A stretch of 64,000 nucleotides of DNA from Desulfobacterales bacterium (GCA_021737275.1 JAIPEE010000014.1:1-64000), one strand, 5' to 3'. Shown: positions 38,084 to 47,644, numbered from the stretch's first letter. Made by a program: numbers and translations. The notes: a model not told the origin generated them from the letters alone.

Positions 38084-38113
38084 ACCGGCAGCAGCTTAAG
38101 AGCTGCTGCCGGT
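38084..38113 (+). other. 13-bp perfect intercistronic hairpin acsB-acsC
   Basis: ACCGGCAGCAGCT and AGCTGCTGCCGGT form a perfect 13-bp stem with loop TAAG, 12 bp after the acsB stop and 65 bp before acsC. No T-run follows. It probably stabilises the cooS-acsB mRNA end or slows RNA polymerase. Confidence 0.7.
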
Positions 38114-38177
38114 TCACTATATTCAAGATCAATTGACACGCATAAATGAAGCGTGAGATCTGAAGAAGGAGAAGAAA

Positions 38178-39518
38178 ATGGCATTAACCGGAATTCAAAT
38201 ATTTAAGCTTTTGCCAAAAACCAACTGTAAAGAGTGCGGTGTTCCGACATGTCTTGCATTCGCCATGAATCTGGCATCCGGTAAAGCGGAGCTGGATAGT
38301 TGTCCATATGTATCCGATGAAGCAAGAGAAAAACTGGCTGAAGCATCTGCTCCGCCGATCAGGCCTGTTGCTCTTGGTTCTGGTGTTCGGAAATCAACGG
38401 TCGGTGGCGAAACCGTGCTTTATCGTCACGAAAAAACATTTTATAATCCAACCGGGCTGGCAGCCGTAATAAATTCAGATATTGCTGCAGCCGACCTGGA
38501 AAACAAACTGAAATCATGGAATGCGCTTCAGTATGAGCGTGTTGGTCTGAATCTCAGGCCGGAACTTGTTGCCCTCAAAGATATTGGCGGCGACAAGAAT
38601 GCTTTTGCCCAGACAGCCAAAACCATTGCTGAAACATCAGAGTTTAATTTGATACTAATGTCTGAAGATATTGATGTAATGAAGGCCGGTGTTGAAGCTT
38701 CAAAATTTAAACGCCCGCTTATTTATGGTGCAACGGCAGGCAATATTGATGATTTTGGTGCGCTTGCAAAAGAAAACAACCTTCCTGTTGCCGTTAAGGC
38801 TGATTCCGTTGGTGATCTGGAACCGCTGACAGGCAAGCTTACTGAAATGGGTATTAAGGATATTGTTATTGATCCGGGCTCACGTGAAATTAAACAGTCC
38901 CTTGAAGACAGTGTTGTCATCCGCAGGGCTGCACTTAAGGGCGGTAACCGTGCGCTGGGTTTTCCAACCATTGCTTTTCCATGTGAGATGGCGTCAAACC
39001 TTGACATGGAAACCCTGATTGCCGGTATGCTGATTGCCAAGTATGGCGGCATCGTTGTTCTTTCAGATTTTAAAGGCGAGAGTCTTTTTCCGCTGCTTCT
39101 TGAAAGACTCAATATTTTTACCGATCCGCAGCGTCCGATGACCGTTACAGAAGGTATTTACGAGCTGAACAACCCGGATGAAAATTCACCCATCATGGTA
39201 ACCACAAACTTTGCGTTGACATATTTCATCGTTTCCGGTGAGATAGAAGCAAGCAAGGAACCATGCTGGCTGCTGATCAAGGACGCGGAAGGCCTGTCTG
39301 TTCTGACGGCCTGGGCCGCCGGCAAGTTCTCCGGCGATGATGTCGGCATGTTTGTAAAAAAATCCGGTATAATGGATAAGGTAAAAAATACCGAGTTGAT
39401 CATACCCGGTTATGCAGCAGCCATTGCCGGTGATGTTGAAGAAGAATTGCCCGGCTGGAAAATTATTGTTGGGCCAAGAGAAGCGGCTCATATTCCTGCG
39501 TTTCTGAAATCAAAATAA
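38178..39518 (+). CDS. acsC: corrinoid/iron-sulfur protein large subunit
   Basis: 446 residues. The N-terminal 4Fe-4S domain has CKECGVPTCLAFAMNLASG and DSCPYVS (residues about 15-55). The rest is the TIM barrel and C-terminal B12-binding region of AcsC/CdhE. With AcsD it carries the methyl-cobalamin intermediate. ATG behind AAGGAG. The Fe-S domain is where the RACo-type activator would deliver electrons. Confidence 0.94.
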   Translation: MALTGIQIFKLLPKTNCKECGVPTCLAFAMNLASGKAELDSCPYVSDEAREKLAEASAPPIRPVALGSGVRKSTVGGETVLYRHEKTFYNPTGLAAVINSDIAAADLENKLKSWNALQYERVGLNLRPELVALKDIGGDKNAFAQTAKTIAETSEFNLILMSEDIDVMKAGVEASKFKRPLIYGATAGNIDDFGALAKENNLPVAVKADSVGDLEPLTGKLTEMGIKDIVIDPGSREIKQSLEDSVVIRRAALKGGNRALGFPTIAFPCEMASNLDMETLIAGMLIAKYGGIVVLSDFKGESLFPLLLERLNIFTDPQRPMTVTEGIYELNNPDENSPIMVTTNFALTYFIVSGEIEASKEPCWLLIKDAEGLSVLTAWAAGKFSGDDVGMFVKKSGIMDKVKNTELIIPGYAAAIAGDVEEELPGWKIIVGPREAAHIPAFLKSK

Positions 39519-39548
39519 CAACAAATATAAATATTACAGGGAGGCGAT

Positions 39549-40430
39549 ATGTTACTACTTGGTGAAAGCTTGAACGTAATGTCCACAAAAATTGGTGCGG
39601 CATTTAAAGCGCGGGATCCAAAACCAATACAGGAAGAGGTCCTGATGCAGAAAGAAAAAGGCATGGACTATATCGACATCAATCTCGGGCCTGCAAAAAA
39701 AGACGGCATAGAGTTGATGCCCTGGGTTGTGGAAGTGGTGCAGGAGGTTGTTGATGATATTCCACTGATTCTGGATACATCAAATATCGATGCAATCGAA
39801 GCCGCGCTTAAGGTTTGCAAGTTGCCGGCCATGGTTAACTCCATTATGTGCCGCCCGGAACGTTATGAAAAAATGGTTCCGCTCGCCGCCGAATATAATG
39901 CAGATTTTATCGCCCTCATGTGGGGTCCTGACGGTCTGCCGCGTGATGAAAATGAACGTGCCGCACTTTGTGTAGAACTGCTCTATTTTGCCAATGAAGC
40001 CGGTATTCCCAATGAAAAAATATGGGTGGACGGCGTTGTGACACCGGTTAATATCCAGCAGCCACAGGCCATCGCCCTGATGGAGTTCCAAGGAATGATC
40101 CAGGATATTGCCCCGGGTGCAAAAAGCACTTGCGGCCTTTCCAATATTTCAAATGGTGTACCGGATCATCTGCGGCCGATCATCAACCGTACTTATATGG
40201 TGATGCTCCAGAAATATGGTATGCAATCCGTAATTTCAGATCCGCTTGATGACAAACTTACTGCAATTGCCCGTGGTCAGCGGCAGGACATTGTAGACGC
40301 CGTTTACAACACCATGGACGGTAATCAGCCTGATATGGATAGCCTTGACAAAGAGTTGCAGGATTATGTCAAGACCGTTAACGTTATTCTCGGTAAAACC
40401 CTGTTTTCAGACTCCTGGCTGGAACTGTAA
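39549..40430 (+). CDS. acsE: methyltetrahydrofolate:corrinoid protein methyltransferase
   Basis: 293 residues, pterin-binding TIM barrel. Family features: LLLGESLNVMSTKIGAA, DYIDINLGPA, PLILDTSN near 70-80 and KSTCGLSNISNGVP near 200. It moves the methyl group from methyl-H4folate to the cobalt of AcsCD. Start ATG behind GGGAGG, 30 bp after acsC. A terminator follows, ending the acs operon. Confidence 0.94.
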   Translation: MLLLGESLNVMSTKIGAAFKARDPKPIQEEVLMQKEKGMDYIDINLGPAKKDGIELMPWVVEVVQEVVDDIPLILDTSNIDAIEAALKVCKLPAMVNSIMCRPERYEKMVPLAAEYNADFIALMWGPDGLPRDENERAALCVELLYFANEAGIPNEKIWVDGVVTPVNIQQPQAIALMEFQGMIQDIAPGAKSTCGLSNISNGVPDHLRPIINRTYMVMLQKYGMQSVISDPLDDKLTAIARGQRQDIVDAVYNTMDGNQPDMDSLDKELQDYVKTVNVILGKTLFSDSWLEL

Positions 40431-40453
40431 CATTGAAGTACTAAAGAAATTGG

Positions 40454-40492
40454 AAAAGCCTCTTTCTGTGTCGGAAAGGGGCTTTTTCTTTC
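40454..40492 (+). terminator. rho-independent terminator of acs operon
   Basis: Stem AAGCCTCTTTC/GAAAGGGGCTT with loop TGTGTCG, followed by a T-run. Located about 25 bp after acsE. Confidence 0.8.
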
Positions 40493-40581
40493 CTGATCAT
40501 AATTGTACTCATAATCTTTAAGCATGCGGGATGGGCAAAGCGAAGCGAGCCCATTTTAAAAACTGTTAAAAGGAGTAATAA

Positions 40582-41193
40582 TTGTCACGCATTGATGATT
40601 ACATAAACGCAAAGAAACTGGCTGTTGAAACACTTAAACGACAGGACATAGAAACCGTTGTTTTAATTGCAGGTTTTGAGATTATTGACAACGCAATCCG
40701 TATTCCATTTATAGATCGGGTTTATATCGTTTCCATTCCCGATTTTGAATTCAAAGATGAGACTGCGCCTGATAAGGAAGTACCCATCCAGGAGCAGGTG
40801 CTTATTATGCACTACCTGACAGCTGAAATAAAGCCGGTTCCGACAGGAAACCGGGTAGCTTACAGGGAGATCCCGGGCGCGACATTTTACTTCAGTACTT
40901 TTGCCAAAAGAGCCATTGATCCACTAAAAAATACTTTCGGAAACAATATCCCCGGGCTATTAAAAGCTGTTGAAAAAACAAACGGTAAGAAGATCGATCT
41001 GGGCGATGCCGGGTTTGAATACTATCTTTTTCCAAAAGTTCCAATTCAGCTTATTCTGTGGGAAGGTGATGATGAGTTCCCTGCTGAAGCAAATATTCTT
41101 TTTGATGAAACAATAGGTAAAATATTACTTCCGGAAGATATTGCCTGGCTGGCGGGGATGTTGGTATATCGGATGATGGAACTAAGTCGATAA
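40582..41193 (+). CDS. DUF3786 domain protein
   Basis: 203 residues, TTG start behind AAAGGAG. The whole length fits the DUF3786 family (for example ATFYFSTFAKRAIDPL, QLILWEGDDEFPAEANILFDE, LPEDIAWLAGMLVYRM). I know the family only as uncharacterised; it is met near corrinoid and Wood-Ljungdahl genes in anaerobes. It is separated from acsE by a terminator but is on the same strand. No Cys cluster, signal peptide or membrane segment. Confidence 0.78.
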   Translation: MSRIDDYINAKKLAVETLKRQDIETVVLIAGFEIIDNAIRIPFIDRVYIVSIPDFEFKDETAPDKEVPIQEQVLIMHYLTAEIKPVPTGNRVAYREIPGATFYFSTFAKRAIDPLKNTFGNNIPGLLKAVEKTNGKKIDLGDAGFEYYLFPKVPIQLILWEGDDEFPAEANILFDETIGKILLPEDIAWLAGMLVYRMMELSR

Positions 41194-41494
41194 ACTATTA
41201 TTCAGATGATGCTTAAATCGTAATATAATTTTTTTTAACGTGAAATAAAGATCTTTGTAGAGAGGGCTTTTAAATATGTCTCTACAGTGAAAATTTTGCT
41301 TCCTCCCCAAATAATATTTAAAATAAAGCCAATACACCCTGTCCATAATAAATATAACTTTTGTTTCATAAAGCTTGATTTGTAAATTTCTTTTTTTTAT
41401 GGGAGTGTGGATAAACAAGCCAATAGAAAATAAATCACAATTTATGATTTGACATTAAGATGCTGAAAGCAAAACAATAACAGGGTGTTCATAA
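41194..41494 (+). other. 301-bp AT-rich spacer
   Basis: No gene. Contains an inverted repeat TGTAGAGA/TCTCTACA (41256-41286) without a T-run. It also holds a single perfect DnaA-box-like nonamer TGTGGATAA (41406-41414) and a TTGACA (41449-41454) without a good minus 10. Confidence 0.4.
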
Positions 41495-44400
41495 ATGAAA
41501 AGCTATTCATCACCAATTCTTTTTGATAACCGGGATCACGAGTTGATCCGGATTGTTAATGAGATTCATAGTCGGGGCGGACGTCAGGATTTTGACCGGA
41601 AGCAGTATTATCCCGTTTTTCACCCGAACGGCATCAAAGAGATGACGGAAACCAAAGGGCTGCGTATTGCCTACGCCGTTGCACACCTGCTCAATTCTCT
41701 GGAAGTAGGCGTAATGGAAGATCGAATTAACGCTCTGCACATGTTGCGCGCGGAAGCCATCGATACTACCGGGGGCCCTATGCCGAAAAATACGGCCCGC
41801 GTTTTGCTGCAGCTGATGAAAGAGCTGGTGCGCGCTCATGGAGATTATTATAGACAATTAGTCCTGGCCCATGATTTCCGAATTGCCGCCTTCGGAAAGC
41901 CCAGTATTGTACGGCGCAAGCTCAGGCGATTTCGTCTGCTTGAAATGCCTGAAGAATGGAACCAGCTCACCTTTGACGATCATGTGCACGATGCCAATAC
42001 AAAGGGACGCAAAACGCCGACGCACCTTATTATGGATGCCTGGATCAAGGGTATTCGCCGGTTACGGGTTATTCACTATAATTATATTGAACCCCGGTTT
42101 GCTGCCGAGCTTTTTAGTGCCGCAAAAATAATGGATATCGATATTCGTATCGGTATCGAATTTTATGGCCGGTTTCGGGATAAATATGTACAACTTGTCT
42201 GGGTACCCCGGGGGTTTGCCGACACTCAGGACTTCCTTTGTTTCCTGGCTGAACCTCACGTCATCAAGCTCATGGATCAGGGCCGGGAGGCTTCCCGGTA
42301 CCAGCAGCGCCACGTGATGGACCTGTTGGGCAAATTCAACACAGTCTATCGCCAACAAATTAAGACCTCCTATGATCTGAACTTACCCGCCATTGAAGAG
42401 CCGGCCTTTATAAAATTTGTTGGAAGCGGACAAAAATCCAGGGTTCATCTGTCGGAATACATTCAAAACATGATGGTGGAGGCGCTTCAGATAAGAATTG
42501 AAGCGTTGAGGGTGTCTTATAAAACAGACAGCGGGGAAAGCCGGGAGAAAATTGATACTTATATCCGAGAGATGAATGATTTAGACATCGAGGCGACGAT
42601 AAAATCATTTCTTTCTCCTGAAAATAACCCGGAAATCACTTATCCGGAATCTCCCTGCGATGATGATAATATTCCAGTGTTGTTGAGTCTGTCCGCATCC
42701 GAAGTCTTGAAACGAGTATCGGCATTGCGCTCCGGATATCGTATCACCCTGGATCTGACAAACCTCAAAGTTGATGAAGTGCTGGAGCTGCTCTATGACT
42801 GCGAGGGAAGCATTACCCGGCTGGAAATATTTAATTTAAAGGATTATACGGAGGGAATAACCGAACATATTCCTGATATCAGCCGCCTTCAGCATGCCAT
42901 CAACCATGAGAGCTTCATTTCCTTAAAGCAGAATGTAAGAGATATTATTTCACAAGTTGAATCAGCTGATTATCCGGATAAGACGGACCGGATCGAAAAA
43001 CTCACGAGCATTTTACACGATCTTCCCAGTTTGAAGCTTTTTTACCAGGAAACCCCGCTTAAATCACGCATTGGCAGCGACTCTACGGGGCGCGCCTTCA
43101 AAGCCTACGGTATGGGGTTTGCGGTCAAGGAGACATTGCCCTTGCAGGCGCAACGGGAAATTCACTGGCAGCATTCGGATCATGTCAGAAAAGTGCTTCC
43201 ACTGCGCATTAATGCGTATCCAACCAATACCTATATTCCACATCGAACGGATCCGCCGATTCATCCACTTCTATACAGGCTTTCTCTGAGCGCACCTTTT
43301 TTCAACTGGATTGGATTTAAATGTCAAAAAAGCTGGCAGGTTGAATCTTCTGCCACTAAATTGTCTACAAATGGAAATATCGTCACCCTTGGCGGGATTC
43401 GAAGGGAGGCGTCAGCGGGGTATTCGCTGGAGAAAAAAATCCTTGAAGAGAAGAAACCAGGATTATCCTGGCGGTATTTAAAATCACGACATAAAAATCT
43501 GCTCAAGGTGATGATAGGGTTTATCCCTGCTTTCGCCACGTTCGCATTAACCAAGGACTGGTGGGTGCTGGCTTATCTCGGCGCATTTATATGGTTCGGA
43601 ATTACCTGTATCAGAAACATTATTCAATCGGTACTTGGTGGCGGCGGTTTCAGGCGCTCGCCGTTGCTGCGATGGAATAATTATGTCAGCTGGGACAGGC
43701 TCACCGATTCTCTGCTGTATACGGGATTTTCCGTCCCGCTGCTCGATTATCTGGTAAAAACCGTGATTCTGGATCGCGGTTTTAATATTACAACCGCCAA
43801 TCATGCCGTATTATTATACACCGTTATGGCCATCGCCAACGGTATTTATCTTTTCACACACAATGTGGTTCGGGGGCTTCCCAGAGGCGCAGCTTATGGT
43901 AATCTGCTTCGAAGCATATTGTCCATTCCCATTGCCATCGCGCTGAATGCTTTGCTGGGGGGGCTGCTGCCCCTGTTCGGCGTGATCGATCCAAATAGTG
44001 CACTGCAGAAATGGGCAGCTGTCATCTCCAAGACCGCCTCTGATTTTGTGGCCGGTATCATTGAAGGCCTGGCGGACCGATATGCCAACATCCGTCTGCG
44101 GATGCGTGACTACCGACAGAAATTTAATGACATTTTAGCGGTATACGCTGAACTGGAGCTGCTCTTTCCGGAGGTGAAAACATTTAAAATCCTGGAAAGT
44201 CCGATTACACAAAAGAAATCGGTAAAGTCGGAAGCTGTGGAACTGGAGCATATTATCATGCTCCATGCGCTGGATCTTCTCTATTTCTGGATGTATCAAC
44301 CCAGGGCACGAGTCGCTCTGGCAATGTTTTTTAAAACCCTCTCCGAAGATGAACGTCACATTCTGGTCAGTTCGCAATTTACACTTCAGCGACATCGGGA

Positions 44401-44515
44401 AATCAGCCAGCTTTTTATCGACGGTATCTTGGGAGATAACTTCCCCAAACCCTTATCTTTCTATCTTTCACGGTATCCGGGTTATCTGGAGGAGGTAAAA
44501 CTGTTAGGATTGTAA
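41495..44515 (+). CDS. 1006-residue protein, PHP-like motifs plus membrane helices
   Basis: No family recognised with certainty. Residues 160-230 look like a PHP-type metal hydrolase: FDDHVHDANTKGRKTPTHL (HxH at 163-165), RVIHYNY (192-197), IGIEFYG (220-224). A soluble middle follows, then hydrophobic helices near 672-690, 692-710, 740-757, 770-787 and 803-830. A basic soluble tail comes after, starting near YANIRLRMRDY. There is no signal peptide. It lies alone between DUF3786 and the second CODH, with large gaps on both sides. Codon use looks somewhat richer in G/C than the acs genes, possibly a different history. Function unknown. Confidence 0.75.
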   Translation: MKSYSSPILFDNRDHELIRIVNEIHSRGGRQDFDRKQYYPVFHPNGIKEMTETKGLRIAYAVAHLLNSLEVGVMEDRINALHMLRAEAIDTTGGPMPKNTARVLLQLMKELVRAHGDYYRQLVLAHDFRIAAFGKPSIVRRKLRRFRLLEMPEEWNQLTFDDHVHDANTKGRKTPTHLIMDAWIKGIRRLRVIHYNYIEPRFAAELFSAAKIMDIDIRIGIEFYGRFRDKYVQLVWVPRGFADTQDFLCFLAEPHVIKLMDQGREASRYQQRHVMDLLGKFNTVYRQQIKTSYDLNLPAIEEPAFIKFVGSGQKSRVHLSEYIQNMMVEALQIRIEALRVSYKTDSGESREKIDTYIREMNDLDIEATIKSFLSPENNPEITYPESPCDDDNIPVLLSLSASEVLKRVSALRSGYRITLDLTNLKVDEVLELLYDCEGSITRLEIFNLKDYTEGITEHIPDISRLQHAINHESFISLKQNVRDIISQVESADYPDKTDRIEKLTSILHDLPSLKLFYQETPLKSRIGSDSTGRAFKAYGMGFAVKETLPLQAQREIHWQHSDHVRKVLPLRINAYPTNTYIPHRTDPPIHPLLYRLSLSAPFFNWIGFKCQKSWQVESSATKLSTNGNIVTLGGIRREASAGYSLEKKILEEKKPGLSWRYLKSRHKNLLKVMIGFIPAFATFALTKDWWVLAYLGAFIWFGITCIRNIIQSVLGGGGFRRSPLLRWNNYVSWDRLTDSLLYTGFSVPLLDYLVKTVILDRGFNITTANHAVLLYTVMAIANGIYLFTHNVVRGLPRGAAYGNLLRSILSIPIAIALNALLGGLLPLFGVIDPNSALQKWAAVISKTASDFVAGIIEGLADRYANIRLRMRDYRQKFNDILAVYAELELLFPEVKTFKILESPITQKKSVKSEAVELEHIIMLHALDLLYFWMYQPRARVALAMFFKTLSEDERHILVSSQFTLQRHREISQLFIDGILGDNFPKPLSFYLSRYPGYLEEVKLLGL

Positions 44516-45036
44516 TTCCGTATTCCCCGACCGATCCATCCGGGGCAGGAACCGAATGGGACCAGTGTCGAAATATCTGAGTTAAAACGGTGACGCTGCT
44601 GTTCTGAAGCAGGGTCACTTTGATTTTTGAGGTCAGTTATTAACACCGCCATCCGGGGGGCATGAACGGCTTCAGGCCATCATCATTTAACGGCATTAAG
44701 TGCCCATATATCAAGAAGTTCCCTATCGCCATACAGGTTGAACTCGTTGAGCTTAATTCAGAATCCGGGGTTTAACCTCCATCCTTGCCCTGTCTTTATG
44801 TTATCCCTTTATTGTTCGAAGTCCTGCTGAAAACCAATCCCCGCTAATCATCCGGAACAAGGCTCTTGATATTTGGAAAAGAATGCTGATATTTAATAAT
44901 AAATATAAAATCCACTGCCGCATATTTTAAATTAATCTGGGTATGAAGAGTATCACTGATCAGACATAGGGTATTGTCTAACAAATTCAGATAACTATCT
45001 TAAAGATAATATGTGTATCAGTTATGAAGTAATATA

Positions 45037-45066
45037 AAAGTGTATCAACTTAAGACGATACACTTT
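45037..45066. promoter_or_regulatory. operator-like inverted repeat upstream of second CODH
   Basis: AAAGTGTATC and GATACACTTT are perfect 10-bp arms with a 10-bp spacer. A third half-site GTGTATCA occurs at about 45012. GTGT...ACAC dyads resemble nickel-regulator (NikR) operators described for Desulfobacterota, but spacing and core differ, so the regulator is not identified. Confidence 0.5.
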
Positions 45067-45208
45067 CCGATTTGTTGTATGGCATTATAAGGCTCCTTCT
45101 TTTCGCCGAAACTCAACGCCATCTATTATGTCATAAAATCAAATAGTTAATTTAATAATAATGATTAAACGTCAATCTCTTGCCGAACAAATTGTAATAA
45201 AGCGTTTA

Positions 45209-45223
45209 TGGCACATATATTGA
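45209..45223 (+). promoter_or_regulatory. imperfect sigma-54-like promoter of second CODH
   Basis: TGGCACATATATTGA has a perfect minus 24 and correct spacing, but GA instead of the near-invariant GC in the minus 12. It is about 70 bp before the gene. Confidence 0.3.
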
Positions 45224-45292
45224 AACAAGATACTACTTACCTGGTGTGTTTTGCGTGGAAAATAAAAGCTTATGAATATTAAGGAGGGCGTA

Positions 45293-47281
45293 ATGGAAGA
45301 GAAAAAACCGTCTGGTAAAGCCAAAAATTCAGACCAGAAAAAAAACAAGCTTTCCCCCAGAGATGTCACTGGTTGCGATGCGACTTCGCAAATGCTTGAA
45401 AAAGCAAGAAAAGATGGTGTTTTAATAGCTTTTGACCGCGCCGCAGACATGAAAGCCTGTCCAATTGGTGCGGATTCAGCTTGTTGTAAACATTGCGCGA
45501 TGGGTCCATGCCGTTTAAGCGCCAAAGATCCGTACAGCAAGGTTGGCGTTTGCGGTGCCACCATTGATACGATAATGTCTCGCAATTTTGCAAGGATGGT
45601 AGCTGCCGGAGCGGCTGCCCATACTGATCACGGCATGGCCATGCTGGATCTTTTCCGGGAAGTGGTTAACGGGAACGTTCCGGGCTACAGTATCAAAAAT
45701 CCCACTAAACTGGCGTCTGTGGCCCAATCCATTGGTATTGAGACCGCCGATAAAAGCGTGCAGGAGATCGCTAATGAATTGTACCTGGAGTTGGAACGGA
45801 CGTATACCCAGGTGGAAGGTGAAATTCCGTTTGCCAAACGGGTTCCTGAGAAAACCCTTGAGGCCTGGCGTAAAGAAGGCATTGTTCCCAGGGGCGCTAT
45901 GCGTGAAATAATGGAACTGATGCATCGCACTCATATGGGTGTTGATCAGCATTATGAAAATATCACCAAACAAATCTGCCGGACGGCGCTGGCGGACGGT
46001 TGGGGGGGGTCCATGGTGTCCACGGAAATTTCCGACATTTTGTATGGTACGCCGTCTCCAATTCTCGCGGACGTCAATATGGGCGTGTTAAAAGAGAAAC
46101 AGGTAAACATCATTATTCACGGGCATGAGCCCAACCTGTTTGAATCGATGCTGGAGTCTGTTAATTTGCCGATATTGATCAATGCGGCCAAAGAAGCCGG
46201 AGCCGAAGGGATTAATCTGGTGGGTATGTGTTGTTCCGGGTCGGAGATGATGTCCCGTCACGGAATACCTCATGCCGGTAACTTTTCCTCTACGGAGGCG
46301 GTTCTGGTAACCGGCGCTGTGGATGCCATGGCCGTTGATATCCAGTGCATTAAACAGGGGCTGGCCAAGGTTGCCGAATGTTACGGTACGGAATTGTTTA
46401 CGACCAATCCGAGATGTCGTATAGAGGGCGCTACACACATTGAGTTTAATGATCACAATGCCAAGGAGTGCACGGACGAAATCGTTATCAAGGCCATCAG
46501 CCGCTTCAAAAACAGATCCTATCCGGTTGAAATTCCAAACATTACGAATCCCGGCATCCACGGATTTTCTTATGATTATATTAATTATATGCTGGGCGGC
46601 AGTTTTCGAGGCAGCTACGCGCCGCTTAATGAAAATATTATCAACGGACGTATTCGGGGTGTAGCCGGCGTTGTGGGTTGTACCAATCCCCGGGTGAAAC
46701 AGGATTATATCCATGTGGAACTGGTCAAGGAGCTTATCAAAAATGATGTTCTCGTGTTGCAGACCGGATGTTCACAGATTGCTCTGGCCAAAGCCGGCTT
46801 GCTGGTACCGGAGGCAGCAACACTGGCCGGGCCGGGTTTGAGTGAAGTGTGTGAGACGGTTGGTATGCCCCCGGTGTTGGGCTTCGGTTCCTGCGTTGAC
46901 AATAGCCGTATCCTTCTTGCTGCTTCGGAAATGGTAAAAACCGGTGGTTTGGGGGACAGTATCGCGGATCTGCCGGTAGCAGGTGCCGCTCCGGAATGGA
47001 TGAGTGAAAAAGCGATTGCGATCGGACAATATTTTGTCGCTTCCGGCGTTTACACGGTATTCGGCGTAACCTTTCCCATAACTGAGAATACGCGTTTTCA
47101 TGATCTTTTGTTTGACGGACTGGAAGCCAAAGGAATGGGGAAATGGGGCCACTCACCGGACCCCCGCAAAATGGCCGGGATGATGATTGACCATATTGAC
47201 AAAAAACGTAAAGCACTAGGAATCGACAAAGCCCGAGAACGAGTGCTGGTAGATATGCAGGATCGCCGGTCTCTTGGATAA
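45293..47281 (+). CDS. cooS: second, stand-alone Ni-carbon monoxide dehydrogenase
   Basis: 662 residues from the ATG at 45293 behind AAGGAGGG. Cys set CKHCAMGPCRL and C-cluster ligands (IHGHEP, GMCCSGSE, VDIQCIK, VGCTNP, QTGCSQ, GSCVDNSR) are all present. It is clearly homologous to the operon copy but differs around the last two clusters. It is not beside acsB or any cooF/cooC/hydrogenase gene, so it may oxidise CO or serve a separate redox role. A terminator follows. Confidence 0.93.
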   Translation: MEEKKPSGKAKNSDQKKNKLSPRDVTGCDATSQMLEKARKDGVLIAFDRAADMKACPIGADSACCKHCAMGPCRLSAKDPYSKVGVCGATIDTIMSRNFARMVAAGAAAHTDHGMAMLDLFREVVNGNVPGYSIKNPTKLASVAQSIGIETADKSVQEIANELYLELERTYTQVEGEIPFAKRVPEKTLEAWRKEGIVPRGAMREIMELMHRTHMGVDQHYENITKQICRTALADGWGGSMVSTEISDILYGTPSPILADVNMGVLKEKQVNIIIHGHEPNLFESMLESVNLPILINAAKEAGAEGINLVGMCCSGSEMMSRHGIPHAGNFSSTEAVLVTGAVDAMAVDIQCIKQGLAKVAECYGTELFTTNPRCRIEGATHIEFNDHNAKECTDEIVIKAISRFKNRSYPVEIPNITNPGIHGFSYDYINYMLGGSFRGSYAPLNENIINGRIRGVAGVVGCTNPRVKQDYIHVELVKELIKNDVLVLQTGCSQIALAKAGLLVPEAATLAGPGLSEVCETVGMPPVLGFGSCVDNSRILLAASEMVKTGGLGDSIADLPVAGAAPEWMSEKAIAIGQYFVASGVYTVFGVTFPITENTRFHDLLFDGLEAKGMGKWGHSPDPRKMAGMMIDHIDKKRKALGIDKARERVLVDMQDRRSLG

Positions 47282-47313
47282 CAGGTGCCGGCAAAGACAA
47301 ATATTTTAATAAT

Positions 47314-47341
47314 GCGGCGCCTGCAACGGGCGCCGCTTTAT
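47314..47341 (+). terminator. terminator after second CODH
   Basis: GCGGCGCC/GGCGCCGC forms a strong stem with a short T-rich tail (TTTATTA), about 33 bp after the stop. Confidence 0.65.
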
Positions 47342-47407
47342 TAGAATGGGGTTACCCTCAAAAGGATAGCTGTTGATATCTTTTTCCTGGAATGACAAAT
47401 TTTATAT

Positions 47408-47644
47408 TTAATGGTATTGAATCCTTATATAGCTGAAACTGATACCGGCTTTTAGTGAATCGGTCAGCTTCTGGTCTAGACCCAGACGAAACATGTTTCT
47501 GTTTACATTAAAGTCTCCGCCGCCATCCAGATCCGTTTCACCCTGGTATAAAGGCGTGACTGAAAGGGAAACATCAAGTGCATAAGCGCTGTTGATTGAA
47601 AAGCATAAAAATAAGAAAGAGAGTATCAGATATTTTGCTTTCAT
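47408..47644 (-). pseudogene. N-terminal fragment of an outer-membrane protein
   Basis: 78 residues: signal peptide (MKAKYLILSFLFLCFSINSAYA), then the first strands of a beta-barrel (SLSVTPLYQGETDLDGGG, NRNMFRLGLDQKL). It then ends abruptly. Resembles the start of DUF6268-type barrels that are several times longer. The ribosome binding site GAAAGGA is intact. Between it and the CODH gene there is only the terminator, so the rest appears deleted. A genuine small exported protein cannot be excluded. Confidence 0.5.

Larger units (their letters stand above)
44516..45292 (+). other. 777-bp gene-free region upstream of second CODH
   Basis: No gene supported. A stem CCCCG/CGGGG sits near 44525-44546. 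The 45010-45066 part has repeated GTGTATCA half-sites and a 10-bp inverted repeat, listed separately. A sigma-54-like site lies at 45209-45223. The rest shows nothing I can name. Confidence 0.45.

Noticed and set aside
41406-41414. Perfect DnaA-box nonamer TGTGGATAA
   Set aside because: Single copy in the spacer. A TTATACACA at 29400 lies inside a gene. No cluster of boxes or AT-rich unwinding element was seen, so oriC is not claimed.
45172-45585. 137-residue antisense ORF at the start of the second CODH
   Set aside because: Overlaps the conserved Cys region of cooS. No support.
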